Source of the DNA: Rothia aeria
GTDB lineage: Bacteria > Actinomycetota > Actinomycetes > Actinomycetales > Micrococcaceae
NCBI GenBank assembly: GCA_002355935.1
Contig: AP017895.1
Coordinates: 2,294,001 to 2,358,000, forward strand
DNA: 64,000 nucleotides
Direction: 5' to 3'
Shown one piece after another: positions 30,768 through 43,659 of the stretch (the first letter of the stretch is position 1; each line of letters opens with the position of its first letter). Made by a program: the position numbers and the translations under genes. The notes beneath the pieces are model-generated. The model saw nothing but the letters and a program-made list of their open reading frames with translations. It ran no database searches and was not told where the DNA came from.

Positions 30768-30917
30768 GTGCCTTAGCCTCTTCCTATCTCCTATCCGGCT
30801 CTAAAAACCAGCTCTGCTGCCGCAGCAACCAATCACTACTAGCTTGCCGGTATCGCCATACTCCCAAGGTTTACCGCGCCCATATCAGCCTCGCCCCTTT
30901 CACTATGACTACATCAT

Positions 30918-31343
30918 TCACGAGAAGTACTGAGGGTACTCCACATAAGGGTCATGCTCACGATGATCCACCCACTGATCAAGCACCTGCTGGGGTGTAA
31001 TTCCCGGAGTCAAGACAGTGTGACCATCGAAAGCACTGGATGTAAACCATAGCACCACGTCAGGGTCTGGGTTCAAAGACCGCACCCACGCGGCAATATC
31101 TACGGCCTCCTCAAAATCTGCCCCATCAACAGATATGAGCCGACCATCAGTGAAATGACTAATAATCGTCGATGCCCCATCAGGGGTAATAATGATGTCG
31201 GCATCCGTCAAGCGGTCTTCCTCAGCGGTCCACTGCGCCGTCTTACACCCGGGCCATTTTCGCTGACCCTCACGTAAGAAAGCTTCGACATCAATGAGGG
31301 TATCCTCTGAACTGAGAACGGGATATAGGTAATGAACGCCCAC
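30918..31343 (-). CDS. Small acidic protein of unknown function in the immunity-like group
   Basis: A 141-residue acidic, soluble protein (start at 31343, just after a plausible ribosome site GAGAGGAAAAA). Segments DADIIITPDGASTIISHF, DIAAWVRSLNPDPDVVLWFT and ITPQQVLDQWVDHREHDP suggest an alpha/beta fold; the middle part is reminiscent of Imm-type immunity proteins but I cannot name a family. It is the first gene of the three-gene immunity-like array read toward 29477. Confidence 0.65.
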   Translation of the reverse strand: MGVHYLYPVLSSEDTLIDVEAFLREGQRKWPGCKTAQWTAEEDRLTDADIIITPDGASTIISHFTDGRLISVDGADFEEAVDIAAWVRSLNPDPDVVLWFTSSAFDGHTVLTPGITPQQVLDQWVDHREHDPYVEYPQYFS

Positions 31344-31565
31344 AATTTTTCCTCTCGCCTTACCTGCGAAATACCGTAAACCACTGCACGCTACCCGCCT
31401 GCCCTATTCATGCTACGGGGTTTAATGCGTCTGTGCCCCGCGTATGGTCATTGTGGTTCTTGCCGCCAAAGCATCATTGCATATTTATATTCAAGCCCGA
31501 AGAATGCACTCATAGACTGTGATTAGACTCTCCATTAATTAACTTTGCCTTATCTGATAGCGTAT

Positions 31566-31584
31566 TTAGGTAAGACTAAAAAGT
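31566..31584 (+). promoter_or_regulatory. Possible DtxR/IdeR iron-box upstream of the beta-propeller gene
   Basis: TTAGGTAAGACTAAAAAGT matches about 12 of 19 positions of the recalled consensus TTAGGTTAGGCTAACCTAA, with a strong left half and poor right half. It ends 34 bases before the ATG at 31619, where a repressor would block transcription. Confidence 0.3.
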
Positions 31585-31618
31585 CTTCTTGTATTCGGTT
31601 CCGACTTGGGAGAATAAT

Positions 31619-33514
31619 ATGTCTTACCGCCTCACTAACCCTCGTATTATCTCGACCCTCGGCGCATGCTCTATGCTTATTGTTGGGCTCGGCTTCCCGG
31701 CTGCAGGCGCTACTACCCCTTCCTCAACCACCAAATCATCAGGCTCATCAGCACCCGGCGGCTCCACCCCCGGTAGCGGAAATGGATCCTCCAGCACCCC
31801 GAACCAGTGCACCTACCGTTCCGTGAACATCACCGGCGCGAAGAAAACTCAGGGCTTGCCTGGGCAGTACACGAGCGGCTACTCCAAGAAGCAGAATAAG
31901 CTCTACGTTTCCAGCGCCGAAAGCGGTGCCGCAGAGTCAACGAATATTAGCACCCTTGCCCGGGTAAACCCCGAGACCCTGCAGATCGAAGCGACCGCAA
32001 AAATCCCGGTTGTGCCCGATACCGAAAACAAGACTCCTAACCTCAAGCAGTTCCGCGCGCCCCTGGGTATCACCGTAGACGATGAACACGATCTAATCTG
32101 GGTGACCGATGGACTCACCTACTCCGTCAGCGCCTACGATATAAACACCCTGCAGCAGGTGTGGACCAGCTACGACCCTAACAAGAAACGGGACCAGCAG
32201 ACTATCCAGCATCCGCGCGAAATCAAGATTGACCCAGTCACCGGTAAGTTGTTCGTTACCGGCACGGGTATGTACTCGATCGACCCCAAGACCAAGGAAA
32301 TCAAGAGCCTTGACTATCCTAAAGGCGTGTACGATTCCTTCGGAATGCACACCGCGCTCAATAGCGCCGACCGTGAGCTATATGTGACCGACTGGGGTAC
32401 CGACGAGGTGCTGGTCTTTGACGCCGACACGTTCACGCACAAGCGCAGCCTCAAGGTCACCGGGGCTGAGCAAACTGGCGTGCCTACGCAACCGCATGGC
32501 ATCGCCTACGATAACTCCTTAGGCAAGCTATACATTTCGGCGCAGGGTAGCAACGGCATTAATTCCGGTATCTACGAGCTTGACAAGAACACCGGGCAGG
32601 TCAAAGACTACGTAAAGCACGGCTACCTCAGTGGAGCCCTAGCCCACGATGAAGAACGTGACCTGCTGTACGTTGCCGACTACGGCGAAAGTAAGCAGAT
32701 TAGTAAAGACGCCGGGAACGTAGCGGTATTCGACACCCGCCAGAACAAGGTAGTCAAAGATGTGCGCGTATCCCCCAGCGAAGTAAACTTCCTCACGATT
32801 CAGGGCGACGGCTCCGTAGTGGCTGTTTCCCGTGATAAAACGTACAAAAACACAAATGTGGACTTCCGCATTGACCCCACCACCGGCGAGTACCAGAGCG
32901 CCAGCGTGGACGAATACCCCGGCAAGGAATCCGTGAATATTACTGCAAACACGCTCTCCCGGTTCAAGGCTGAAGATGCAGGTACCGCGCCCGGCGAAAC
33001 CAAACGGATTATCGACCCTGCGTCCGCGTCTGAACAGACCCGCCTGGTAAGCGATAACACCAGTGAGGCGGCCACTGTTTCCGCCCCGAAGACCGTATAT
33101 GCGGGGCAGAAGTTCACGATTGGAGGGTCTGACTGGACGTATGGAGAAGACTATCTTCCCTCGGATATTACCGTCACCCTGGATGACGGCAAGTCAAAGG
33201 TAAACGGGCAGGGTGAAATGACCTTCAAGCTCTCTGAGGAAGAGACGTCGTTCACCCGTGACATTGAGGTGCCCGCCGACTGGAAACCTGGTGAGGAACA
33301 CAGCGTGACCATTTCTTCTGGCAAAACCAAAGGAGATAAGCAGCGCTCTCTCACCATGAAGTTCAAGGTCGAAGAGTACAACCCCAAGTACATTGACAGC
33401 TGCACCGTACCCACCCAGGATACTGTGCAATCCACCGAGATTCCGTTCGCTGGGTACCCGAAAGTCGGCGAGGTTCCCTCACTCAACCAACAGCCTGCCG
33501 TCACAAAAGACTAA
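31619..33514 (+). CDS. Secreted beta-propeller (YVTN/NHL-like) protein
   Basis: A 631-residue exported protein. A signal peptide (ISTLGACSMLIVGLGFPAAG followed by AT) precedes a Ser/Gly/Pro linker. Residues about 70-440 contain repeated propeller blades such as KLYVSSAES, LIWVTDGLTYSVSAYD, KLFVTGTGMYSID, ELYVTDWGTDEVLVFDA, KLYISAQGSN and LLYVADYGE. The C-terminal 150 residues look like an Ig-like domain (KTVYAGQKFTIGGSDWTYGE). There is no LPxTG anchor. GGGAG precedes ATG 31619. It is probably a surface or secreted binding protein; a possible iron-box upstream hints at iron or haem acquisition, which is speculative. A terminator hairpin follows. Confidence 0.8.
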   Translation: MSYRLTNPRIISTLGACSMLIVGLGFPAAGATTPSSTTKSSGSSAPGGSTPGSGNGSSSTPNQCTYRSVNITGAKKTQGLPGQYTSGYSKKQNKLYVSSAESGAAESTNISTLARVNPETLQIEATAKIPVVPDTENKTPNLKQFRAPLGITVDDEHDLIWVTDGLTYSVSAYDINTLQQVWTSYDPNKKRDQQTIQHPREIKIDPVTGKLFVTGTGMYSIDPKTKEIKSLDYPKGVYDSFGMHTALNSADRELYVTDWGTDEVLVFDADTFTHKRSLKVTGAEQTGVPTQPHGIAYDNSLGKLYISAQGSNGINSGIYELDKNTGQVKDYVKHGYLSGALAHDEERDLLYVADYGESKQISKDAGNVAVFDTRQNKVVKDVRVSPSEVNFLTIQGDGSVVAVSRDKTYKNTNVDFRIDPTTGEYQSASVDEYPGKESVNITANTLSRFKAEDAGTAPGETKRIIDPASASEQTRLVSDNTSEAATVSAPKTVYAGQKFTIGGSDWTYGEDYLPSDITVTLDDGKSKVNGQGEMTFKLSEEETSFTRDIEVPADWKPGEEHSVTISSGKTKGDKQRSLTMKFKVEEYNPKYIDSCTVPTQDTVQSTEIPFAGYPKVGEVPSLNQQPAVTKD

Positions 33515-33593
33515 CGGCAGATAACCAGCCCACGCGGTGCGCACAATGCTCCAGCTTGGCACACAAAAACCGCAACGGCTGCACCTCTAACAC

Positions 33594-33629
33594 TGCGCCC
33601 CCACCGGTAAAATACCCGGTGGGGGCGCA
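33594..33629. terminator. Bidirectional terminator between the beta-propeller gene and guaB3
   Basis: TGCGCCCCCACCGG (33594-33607) pairs exactly with 33616-33629 around an eight-base loop, in the gap between two convergent genes. A short T-containing stretch (CACTTT) follows on the plus strand. Confidence 0.7.
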
Positions 33630-33693
33630 TCACTTTAGCAAAGAGAATGTTCGTTCGGTTCTGGCGTTCTCAACGGAATGCGACTGCCCGCGG

Positions 33694-34823
33694 TTATCCC
33701 CGGTATTCGGGCACAATCGTCATCTCTGCCTTCTGGAATTTCTTCAAATCCAGGTAGCCGCAGTTCGCCATTGCGCGTTTGAGGGCGCCCACAATATTGC
33801 GGGTACCATCCACATGGTGCGAGGGCCCATACAGCACCTCTTCGAGAGTTCCAACCACACCCAGGGGGTGCGCACCCCACGCGGGAAGTCCCGCGAATGC
33901 GCCTCATTGCCCCAGTACCAGCCCTGGCCCGGCGCCTCAGATGCGCGAGCCAGCGGTGCGCCGATCATGACCGCGTCCGCCCCCAGGGCCAGCGCCTTCA
34001 CGAGGTCCCCGGAGCGGCTAAGCCCACCGTCGGCAATCACATGCACATACCGCCCGCCGGATTCGTCCAGGTAGTCCGAACGAGCCGCAGCAACATCGGC
34101 GATAGCGGTCGCCATTGGCGCGGAAATACCCAGCCCCTTGCGGGTGGTCATTGCCGAACCGCCACCGAACCCGACCAGCACACCGGCGGCGCCAGTACGC
34201 ATCAGGTGTTTAGCCTGCGAATACCCGGCCACACCGCCAACCATCACCGGCACATCCAGCTCGTAAATGAATTTCTTCAAATTCAGCGGCTCATGCGAGG
34301 TTGAGATATGCTCCGCAGAGACCGACGCGCCGCGAATCACGAACACATCCACCCCGGCCTGCACCACCGTCTCGTAGTGCTCCTGGGTATTCTGCGGGGT
34401 GAGCGAACCCGCCACAATAACCCCGGAATCACGGATCTGCTCAAGGCGCGCGGTAATCAGCTCAGGCTTAATCGGCTCGGCGTAGATCTGCTGCATACGC
34501 CGGGTAGATGATGCCGGGTCGGCCTCAGGGAGCTCAGCGATCTCGTCCAGCAGCGGCTGCGGATCCTCATACCGGGTCCACAGGCCCTCCAGGTTCAGCA
34601 CGCCCAGCCCGCCCAGCTGTCCGAGCGCTATCGCGGTCTTCGGGGACATCACCGAGTCCATGGGTGCCCCCACAATGGGGGTGTCAAACCTGAAAGCATC
34701 AATCTGCCACGAGGTGTCCACGTCGCGGCGGTCACGGGTGCGGCGGGTAGGCACCAGCGCCACATCGTCTAAGGCAAAGGTGCGGCGGGCACTCTTCGAG
34801 AGCCCAATCTGAATATCAGACAT
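33694..34823 (-). CDS. guaB3: GuaB3-type IMP dehydrogenase-related protein
   Basis: Reconstructed length is 376 residues from ATG 34823 (GGAAGG upstream). It has the IMPDH/GMPR barrel, for example APMDSVMSPKTAIALGQLGG, but lacks the CBS domains, and the loop that holds the catalytic Cys in true IMPDH reads GFGGGSAMTTRKG without Cys. This is the GuaB3 group (also next to guaB2 in mycobacteria), whose activity is unproven. The frame breaks at the G-run 33864-33868; one added base restores GVVGTLEEVLYGPSHHVDGT and the end VPEYRG. The functional IMP dehydrogenase gene guaB lies 105 bases upstream in the same direction. Confidence 0.9.
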
Positions 34824-34927
34824 GTTTTTCCTTCCGGGTTTCTCCCTACGGAATGGCACCGCCCCGCACCCCAACCCACGATGGTGCTGCACCATCGTCA
34901 GGCTACGGCACGGGCGCGGCAAAAAGT

Positions 34928-36448
<1,521 letters not shown>

Positions 36449-36596
36449 TTACCTTTCACAACCGTGGAACTCAAGGAGGTATAGTTCAGTCGTATATCTA
36501 TAGTAAACCGCGTGCATGGTCTTTGCCGGACGGTGGTTCTGTGTCGGTGCGCCGCCTGGGGTGAGCCGGGCCCAGAGGCGTCAGCAGAGTGAATAA

Positions 36597-36638
36597 GCCT
36601 GTGCCCCGCGAACCGTAATCCGCGGGGCACAGGCTTTT
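36597..36638. terminator. Strong terminator hairpin after groEL
   Basis: GCCTGTGCCCCGCG (36597-36610) pairs perfectly with 36621-36634 around a ten-base loop and is flanked by TTTT on the plus side and TTATTC on the minus side. It separates the groEL stop (36645) from the guaB upstream region. Confidence 0.8.
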
Positions 36639-36644
36639 ATGAGG

Positions 36645-38249
<1,605 letters not shown>

Positions 38250-38353
38250 TTATATGGCTGTTCTTCTGGTACGCCCACCGGTAAGTACCGTGCGGGCCCA
38301 GCTACGCGGATGCGCCGCCAGGGTGTGGCGGCGCATCCGGTTACTTCACGAAA

Positions 38354-38641
38354 TTAGTCGACGATCGCCAGAACGTCACGGGCGGAAAGGATCAGGTACT
38401 CTTCACCCTGGTACTTCACCTCGGTACCGCCGTAGCGGGAGAACACCACAACGTCGCCTTCAGCAATATCAACGGGAACACGGTTGCCCTTATCGTCGAT
38501 GCGGCCGGGGCCTACAGCCACCACGCGAGCCTCCTGAGGCTTTTCCTTGGCGGTTTCGGGAATAACCAGACCGGATGCGGTGGTCTGCTCAGCCTGCTCT
38601 AGTTTGACAACAACTCGGTCTTCGAGGGGCTTAATTGCCAT
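38354..38641 (-). CDS. groES: Co-chaperonin GroES (10 kDa)
   Basis: A 95-residue co-chaperonin that caps the GroEL cavity. It has the standard start [16 protein letters not shown], the mobile loop ([18 protein letters not shown]) and the end [20 protein letters not shown] 38641 has GGAGAAAA upstream. A near-consensus vegetative promoter precedes it (38732-38760). I looked for but did not see a complete CIRCE (HrcA) or HAIR (HspR) operator between the promoter and the gene. Confidence 0.97.
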   Translation of the reverse strand: MAIKPLEDRVVVKLEQAEQTTASGLVIPETAKEKPQEARVVAVGPGRIDDKGNRVPVDIAEGDVVVFSRYGGTEVKYQGEEYLILSARDVLAIVD

Positions 38642-38731
38642 GAGAGGTTTTCTCCTTATGCATTACATTCTTAAGGTGTTTTCGCTGGCGTGATAGCGCG
38701 TTTTTTCTGCGCCCGCCAGAGCACTAGTTCA

Positions 38732-38760
38732 ACTTTAGAATCCCGCCGCGCACCGGTCAA
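38732..38760 (-). promoter_or_regulatory. Vegetative promoter of groES-groEL
   Basis: On the minus strand TTGACC (38755-38760), a 17-base spacer and TAAAGT (38732-38737) form a near-consensus sigma-70-type promoter about 90 bases before the groES start. Confidence 0.65.
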
Positions 38761-38890
38761 GAAAGACCCGCCGCGTTCGGCGGCATTTCGCGCAAGGGGG
38801 AATGCGCACAGACCGATACGGCCACCACCCCACGTTCTGCATCACACCGGGTATGCCCCTGCGGCGTACAGGCACACTACACTTGAAGAT

Positions 38891-40279
38891 ATGGCAAATT
38901 TCACCGCATCCGGCGCGCCGCTGGGTTTCACGAACCCACCCGCGCCTCCTTTCACCCCGCAGTCGCTACAGGCAGCTGATGAGCTGTACCCCTATGATCC
39001 TTCCCGTTCCCTCACTGATGCCGCTGCCTTACGTGCACAAGGTTTTACGCCTGAGGAGTCGGCAGCCATCCTGACCCTGGTGAAAACCCGCACCCGTGCC
39101 GAGGCCAAATTCGGCGAGCGCGCCCGCCGTCTGCTGCTGACGGAGGAGGGCTTTGAGCAGTCCACCCGCTCCCCTGTTGCCCGGTACCATGCGCAGCGTT
39201 TTCTGAAAGCACAGGTGGGTTCGGTGGCCGATCTGGGGTGCGGTATTGGCGCGGATTCGGTGGCGTTCGCGTCCGCCGGTTTGGCGACTGTCTCGGTTGA
39301 GCGTGACCCCGTCACCGCCTCATTTGCGGCCCATAACCTGGCCTCATACGGGCAGTCGCGTGTGCTGGTGGGTGATGTGACGGACTATGAACACGGAGCA
39401 CTGTGTACAGCCGCTGGGGAGCCGGTGCAGGGTATCTGGTGCGACCCGGCACGCCGCGAGTTGGAGGGTGCGAAAAAGACCCGCACCGAACGTATTTTTG
39501 ATCCTGAGGCGTTCTCTCCACCGTTTTCGTTTGTGCTGTCGCTGGCGCGGCTGGGCGTACCGATGGGGGTTAAACTTGGGCCAGGTACCGCGCATGAGGC
39601 GATCCCCTCCCTGGAGGATATTGCTGGTGCGGCGAACCCGCAGCCGCGTGTTGAGGCGCAGTGGGTGCAGCACGCCGGGTCTGTGGTTGAGCTGGTGCTC
39701 TGGTTTAATGCGGCGGCGCGTGAGTCGGTGGCGCGGGCGGCAACAATTGTGGGGGATGCGGGCGAGGTGCTGGGCGAGATGACCTCCGCTGAGCCTCTTG
39801 GTGCGGCCGCACCGTTGGCGGCACCTGATGATGGTGCTGGGCTGCCGGTGGCGGGCGGGTACCTGTATGAGCCTTCCGGGGCTGTGATTCGGGCGCAGCT
39901 GGTGCATGATCTTGCGTGTGCGGTGGGTGCGCATCGTATTGACCCGCGTATCGCTTATCTTTCTGCCGAGCACCCGCTGCCAGCCTCATACGCGGAGTTC
40001 GCCGCCTGCTATGAGGTGCTTGAGCGGGTTCCAGTGGGTCAGAAGCAGCTAAAACGCTGGGTGCGTGAGCACGGTATTAACGCCGTGACCATCAAAAAAC
40101 GCGGGGTGGATATTGTGCCTGAGAAGCTGCGGGCGGCCCTGCTGGCGGGGGTGAAAAAGAAGAAGGGCGAGTATAAGCCTGCGACCCTGGTTTTTACCCG
40201 GGTTGGCGGCTCTGGTGAGGATGCTGCGCGGACGGAGCATGTGGGCTGGTGGGTGCGGCCGCAGGGTGCGGCGGAGTGA
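38891..40279 (+). CDS. Class I SAM-dependent methyltransferase with THUMP-like domain
   Basis: A 462-residue protein. Residues about 100-230 form a methyltransferase fold with the SAM-binding loop VADLGCGIGADSVAFA, an acidic end to the second strand (VSVERDP) and a DPAR motif (GIWCDPARRE) resembling RNA methyltransferase catalytic loops. The C-terminal quarter (VPVGQKQLKRWVREHGINAV plus basic KKRGVDIVPEKLR) corresponds to the THUMP-like RNA-binding region. Both parts suggest an RNA substrate. ATG 38891 is preferred; the upstream extension is low quality. The position divergent from groES is common in Actinobacteria as I remember it. Confidence 0.85.
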   Translation: MANFTASGAPLGFTNPPAPPFTPQSLQAADELYPYDPSRSLTDAAALRAQGFTPEESAAILTLVKTRTRAEAKFGERARRLLLTEEGFEQSTRSPVARYHAQRFLKAQVGSVADLGCGIGADSVAFASAGLATVSVERDPVTASFAAHNLASYGQSRVLVGDVTDYEHGALCTAAGEPVQGIWCDPARRELEGAKKTRTERIFDPEAFSPPFSFVLSLARLGVPMGVKLGPGTAHEAIPSLEDIAGAANPQPRVEAQWVQHAGSVVELVLWFNAAARESVARAATIVGDAGEVLGEMTSAEPLGAAAPLAAPDDGAGLPVAGGYLYEPSGAVIRAQLVHDLACAVGAHRIDPRIAYLSAEHPLPASYAEFAACYEVLERVPVGQKQLKRWVREHGINAVTIKKRGVDIVPEKLRAALLAGVKKKKGEYKPATLVFTRVGGSGEDAARTEHVGWWVRPQGAAE

Positions 40280-40580
40280 ACCAGGTGGTCTCACCGGAGC
40301 GGGCTGGTTTGCTGGCCCGTATAAGGTGCAGGTGGTGCGTGCAGTAGGCTGAGCCGGTGCCGGTTTCACCCTGTATAGGGTCCTGTGCGGGGCTGCCGCT
40401 TGGGTGCATCCGTCATCTGAGACGCGGGTCTTGCGGTACCGAAAGAGCACCCGCGCCCGTGTTACGCACTGTGACGCTGTGCCCAGCGGTGCTGTTGTTT
40501 TTAGTCATACATTACCCAAATGGCGGTGAAAGTGAGCTGCACCGCGTAAAATAATTGCAGTTGTCACCGTCAGGAGAGAA
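40280..40580. other. Intergenic region before the YbdK-type ligase gene
   Basis: About 300 bases with no supported gene. It contains small hairpins (for example GCGGGC...GCCCGT near 40308-40320) that may end the methyltransferase transcript, and an AT-richer stretch just before the ribosome site AGGAGAG of the next gene. No riboswitch or tRNA was recognised. Confidence 0.4.
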
Positions 40581-41729
40581 ATGGTAGCTTTTGCCCACTC
40601 GCCCCAGTCCACAATCGGCGTGGAGTGGGAGCTCGCGCTGACCAATAAAACAGATGGCGAGCTCGCCCCGCGTGCCGAGCAGGTGCTGGCACGCCTGGGT
40701 GAGCGGCACCCGCATCTGCTGGCTCCTTCGACCGAGTCGGTGCATGTGACCGGCGAATTTTTGAATAATACCCTGGAGGTTATTACCGGGGTGTGCACCA
40801 CCGTCGCCGAGTCATGCCGTCAGCTTGCTGAGGCCGTCGATGCGCTGCGGCCTATCTGTGATGAGCTGGGCCTGGACTTTTTCTGCGCGGGAACTCACCC
40901 GTATTCCCGGTGGGCGCAGCAGACGGTGGTTAATAAGGACCGCTACCAGCGGGTGGTGAACCGTGCCCAGTACTGGGGCCGGCACATGATCATTTTTGGG
41001 GTGCATGTGCATGTGGGTGTTGATTCGCCGCAGAAGGCCCTGTCGGTGGTGGATGCGCTCACTAACTACTGCCCGCACCTGCTGGCGCCTTCGGTGTCGT
41101 CGCCGTTCTGGGAGGGTATTGACACCGGGTACGCTTCGCACCGCACCATGCTGTACCAGCAGCTGCCCTCGAACGGGCTGCCGTTTTCTTTTCAGACGTG
41201 GGAGCAGTACTCGGCGTATCTTGATTCGCAGGTGGCGACCGGCGCTATTGAGGATGTGAGCGAGGACCGGTGGGATGTGCGGCCTGTACCGCACTACGGC
41301 ACAGTCGAGATGCGTTACTGCGACGGTTTGGCGTCTTTGCCGGATGTGGCCGGTATTGTGGCGCTCACCCAGTGTTTGGTGGAGCATTTTTCACGCCGGT
41401 TTGATGCGGGTGAGCGGGTGCAGGTGTTGGACCCGTGGCATGCCCAGGAGAATAAGTGGCGTGCAGCCCGGTACGGGCTGGATGCGCAGGTGGTGGTTTC
41501 TAACGAGCCGCGAATTCGCCCGCTGCGGGATGAGCTGAAGGATCTTTTGGATATGCTGCGGCCGGTCGCTGAGGATTTGGAGTGCCTGCCCGAGCTGGAG
41601 CAGATGCGGCGTATCCTCACTGAGGGTACCGGTGCCGACAGGCAGCGGCGCGTCTTGGCGCAGACCGGGTCGTTCCGTGAGGTGATGCGTGATCTTGCGG
41701 AGCAGGCAAAGCAGCCGCCGCTACGGTAG
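40581..41729 (+). CDS. Carboxylate-amine ligase, YbdK type (glutamate-cysteine ligase 2 family)
   Basis: A 382-residue ATP-dependent ligase. Family motifs: STIGVEWELALTN near the start, LDFFCAGTHPYSRWAQQTV, GVHVHVGVDSPQKAL and GTVEMRYCDGLASLPDV. YbdK proteins have weak gamma-glutamylcysteine synthetase activity in E. coli; their real substrate in Actinobacteria is uncertain. Since the same genome appears to use mycothiol (mshA at 48478), a glutathione role is doubtful. ATG 40581 has AGGAGAG at ideal distance. The gene is intact. Confidence 0.85.
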   Translation: MVAFAHSPQSTIGVEWELALTNKTDGELAPRAEQVLARLGERHPHLLAPSTESVHVTGEFLNNTLEVITGVCTTVAESCRQLAEAVDALRPICDELGLDFFCAGTHPYSRWAQQTVVNKDRYQRVVNRAQYWGRHMIIFGVHVHVGVDSPQKALSVVDALTNYCPHLLAPSVSSPFWEGIDTGYASHRTMLYQQLPSNGLPFSFQTWEQYSAYLDSQVATGAIEDVSEDRWDVRPVPHYGTVEMRYCDGLASLPDVAGIVALTQCLVEHFSRRFDAGERVQVLDPWHAQENKWRAARYGLDAQVVVSNEPRIRPLRDELKDLLDMLRPVAEDLECLPELEQMRRILTEGTGADRQRRVLAQTGSFREVMRDLAEQAKQPPLR

Positions 41730-41857
41730 CCCGTTTCCCTTACACTGCGCGCGGTGCACCCCGGTTCAGGCATTACCCGAGAGAATACACAGAGTACTCC
41801 GCAGGGTACGCCAGCGGGAAGCCGCCGCGCGCAGAGAGAGCCGAAAAGAGGCTGCGG

Positions 41858-43425
41858 CTAGGCTGCCGCCTCGGCGGAAACAGACCCACCAGGTACGGAG
41901 GAGCCGCCAGGAGCAGACCCGCCGGGAGTGCTGCCGCCCTGAGCCTTAAACGTGAAGGTTTTCACCTCACCCGCTATGCCCTGCGCCGAGACGGGAGCCA
42001 CCCCGATCTGTACATCGCGGGAGGCATCCAGCCCCGTCACAACAGCCTCAGCGGTATTGGAAGTGTACACCCCAACGGGGAACCCGTTTACGGTGATCTG
42101 CCAGCCAAGTTCGGGTGCTTTCGCGGCACTCCAACGCAGGGTCGCCTCGGTGCCGTTTCGTTCCCCGCTCACTGTGGCCGCAGCCTCCGGCAGTGTCGGG
42201 ATGCCGGTGGTGGTGCCCGCGTGCACCGTCACTTGCCGTTCGGTCACCGCACCGTTGTTGTCGGTGGCGCGCACCTTTACGGTGTAGTCACCCTGCACCG
42301 AGTAGGAGTGCTCCATTACGGCCGCGCCGTCGTGTGTCTCGTACACGCCGTCGCCGTCAATATCCCAGTCCCAGCGCACAATTTTTGAGCCCGCCGAGTA
42401 GGATGCTCCCGCGTCAAGGCGTACCGTGTGCCCCACGGGGGCGTAGTACTCATCCGCTGGCAGGTTCACAACCGGGCCGCTACCGGCGGGGGTCAGCCGA
42501 GCGGCGGCATCTTCCACACCCCGCCGCTGGCCCACACGTGAGAAGGCTTCCCGCAGGGCCTCATCAATCGGCCCGTTTGCCTGTGCGTACAGGATGTGCC
42601 CGTTTTCACGACTGAACCCCATGAGCACCTTCGTGGAGCCGCACACGTAGTCGTTGGCCAGGCACCATGAGCCGGTGTTCTGCTCCCCTGCGGGCAGGTA
42701 GGGGGTGCGCGCCCCTAAGGATCCTTGCGTGGTTGCGGGTGCGGGGCTCTGCCGCCGCCACGGCGAAATTCCCCGCCCGTCAAAGACGGGGTGTTCTCCC
42801 GCCACGGACCGCCCTTCGGGAAGGTTCATTTTGGGGTCACCAAAGAACGCGTTAAAAGCTACCTTGCTGCGTTGTTCATCTGTGAGCTGCCTATACACGT
42901 CCCCCATCACCTGTGCACCCTGGGAGTAGCCGCCCAGAACGTACTGGCTGTTGGGGCACTGGCTCATACGCTGCTGCAGGTACCCCACCCCTTCCCGCAC
43001 GCCCTCGTTCACGCTCTGCTCGTAGGAGAAGTACCGGCTGCCCTCGGCCTTATCCCCGCGTTCAGTAGGGAGGTGAATCCTTGAATCGGGTGGGCCGGGT
43101 AGTGGGCACCATTAATATGGCGTGTGCCCAGTTCGTAGAAGTTTTGGGTCAGACCCAGTGTCTGCGCATTGGATGCGGCAAGTTCTTTGACACGTTTCGC
43201 CTCTTTGACATGTTTCGCCTTGTCCGTTTTCTGTTCACCGACCGCCTCGGACTCCACATCCGCTAGGAGAGGCTGCCCGGAGCCGCGTGCAAAAACAACC
43301 TCAACATCTTGGCAGGGTGCCTGCTGGTTTTCATCATCCGCCACGGCGGGAGCTGTGGTGATACACGAGGCCGCCACGATACTCACTGCTGAGAGGGCTG
43401 TGCCTAGCTTCCTCATCATTTTCAT
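41858..43425 (-). CDS. Secreted cutinase-family esterase with PKD and fibronectin-type domains
   Basis: Reconstructed length is 522 residues. The signal peptide ends AVA-D near residue 29. The cutinase domain (about 38-300) has VEVVFARGSGQ, the nucleophile Ser168 in GGYSQGAQVM, an Asp in NDYVCGSTK and a His in NGHILYAQ. It is followed by a PKD domain (about 325-410, IVRWDWDIDGDG) and a fibronectin III-like domain (about 420-500, ATLRWSAAKAPELGWQITVN), then a Gly/Pro/Ser tail. The frame breaks at the C-run 43054-43057; adding one base joins LNAGDKAEGSRYFSYEQS to the rest. ATG 43425 has AAGGAG upstream. It probably hydrolyses host or microbial esters outside the cell. Confidence 0.8.
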
Positions 43426-43659
43426 GTGGTTACACTCCTTAAACACGCCAAACGCGCAGGAAAATACAATATAAACCTTAGATTTATCATTAATGAGCGT
43501 TTAAGAAGAATTGTAACCTTAAAGGCACTGACATGGGCTTTTATAACCGTTGTGGGTTAAGATGAATATTTCACTTGAAGGTTTTTTCAACTAGCGGCAT
43601 GTGGTACCCACACCACCCGCACACGTGCCCATGCTGGCAACAGGCAGCAGAACACGGGT

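Noticed and set aside
38642-38731. CIRCE or HAIR heat-shock operator before groES
   Set aside because: Only a partial CTAGTGCTC-like element is present; no inverted GAGTGCTAA or CTTGAGT/ACTCAAG repeat was found.
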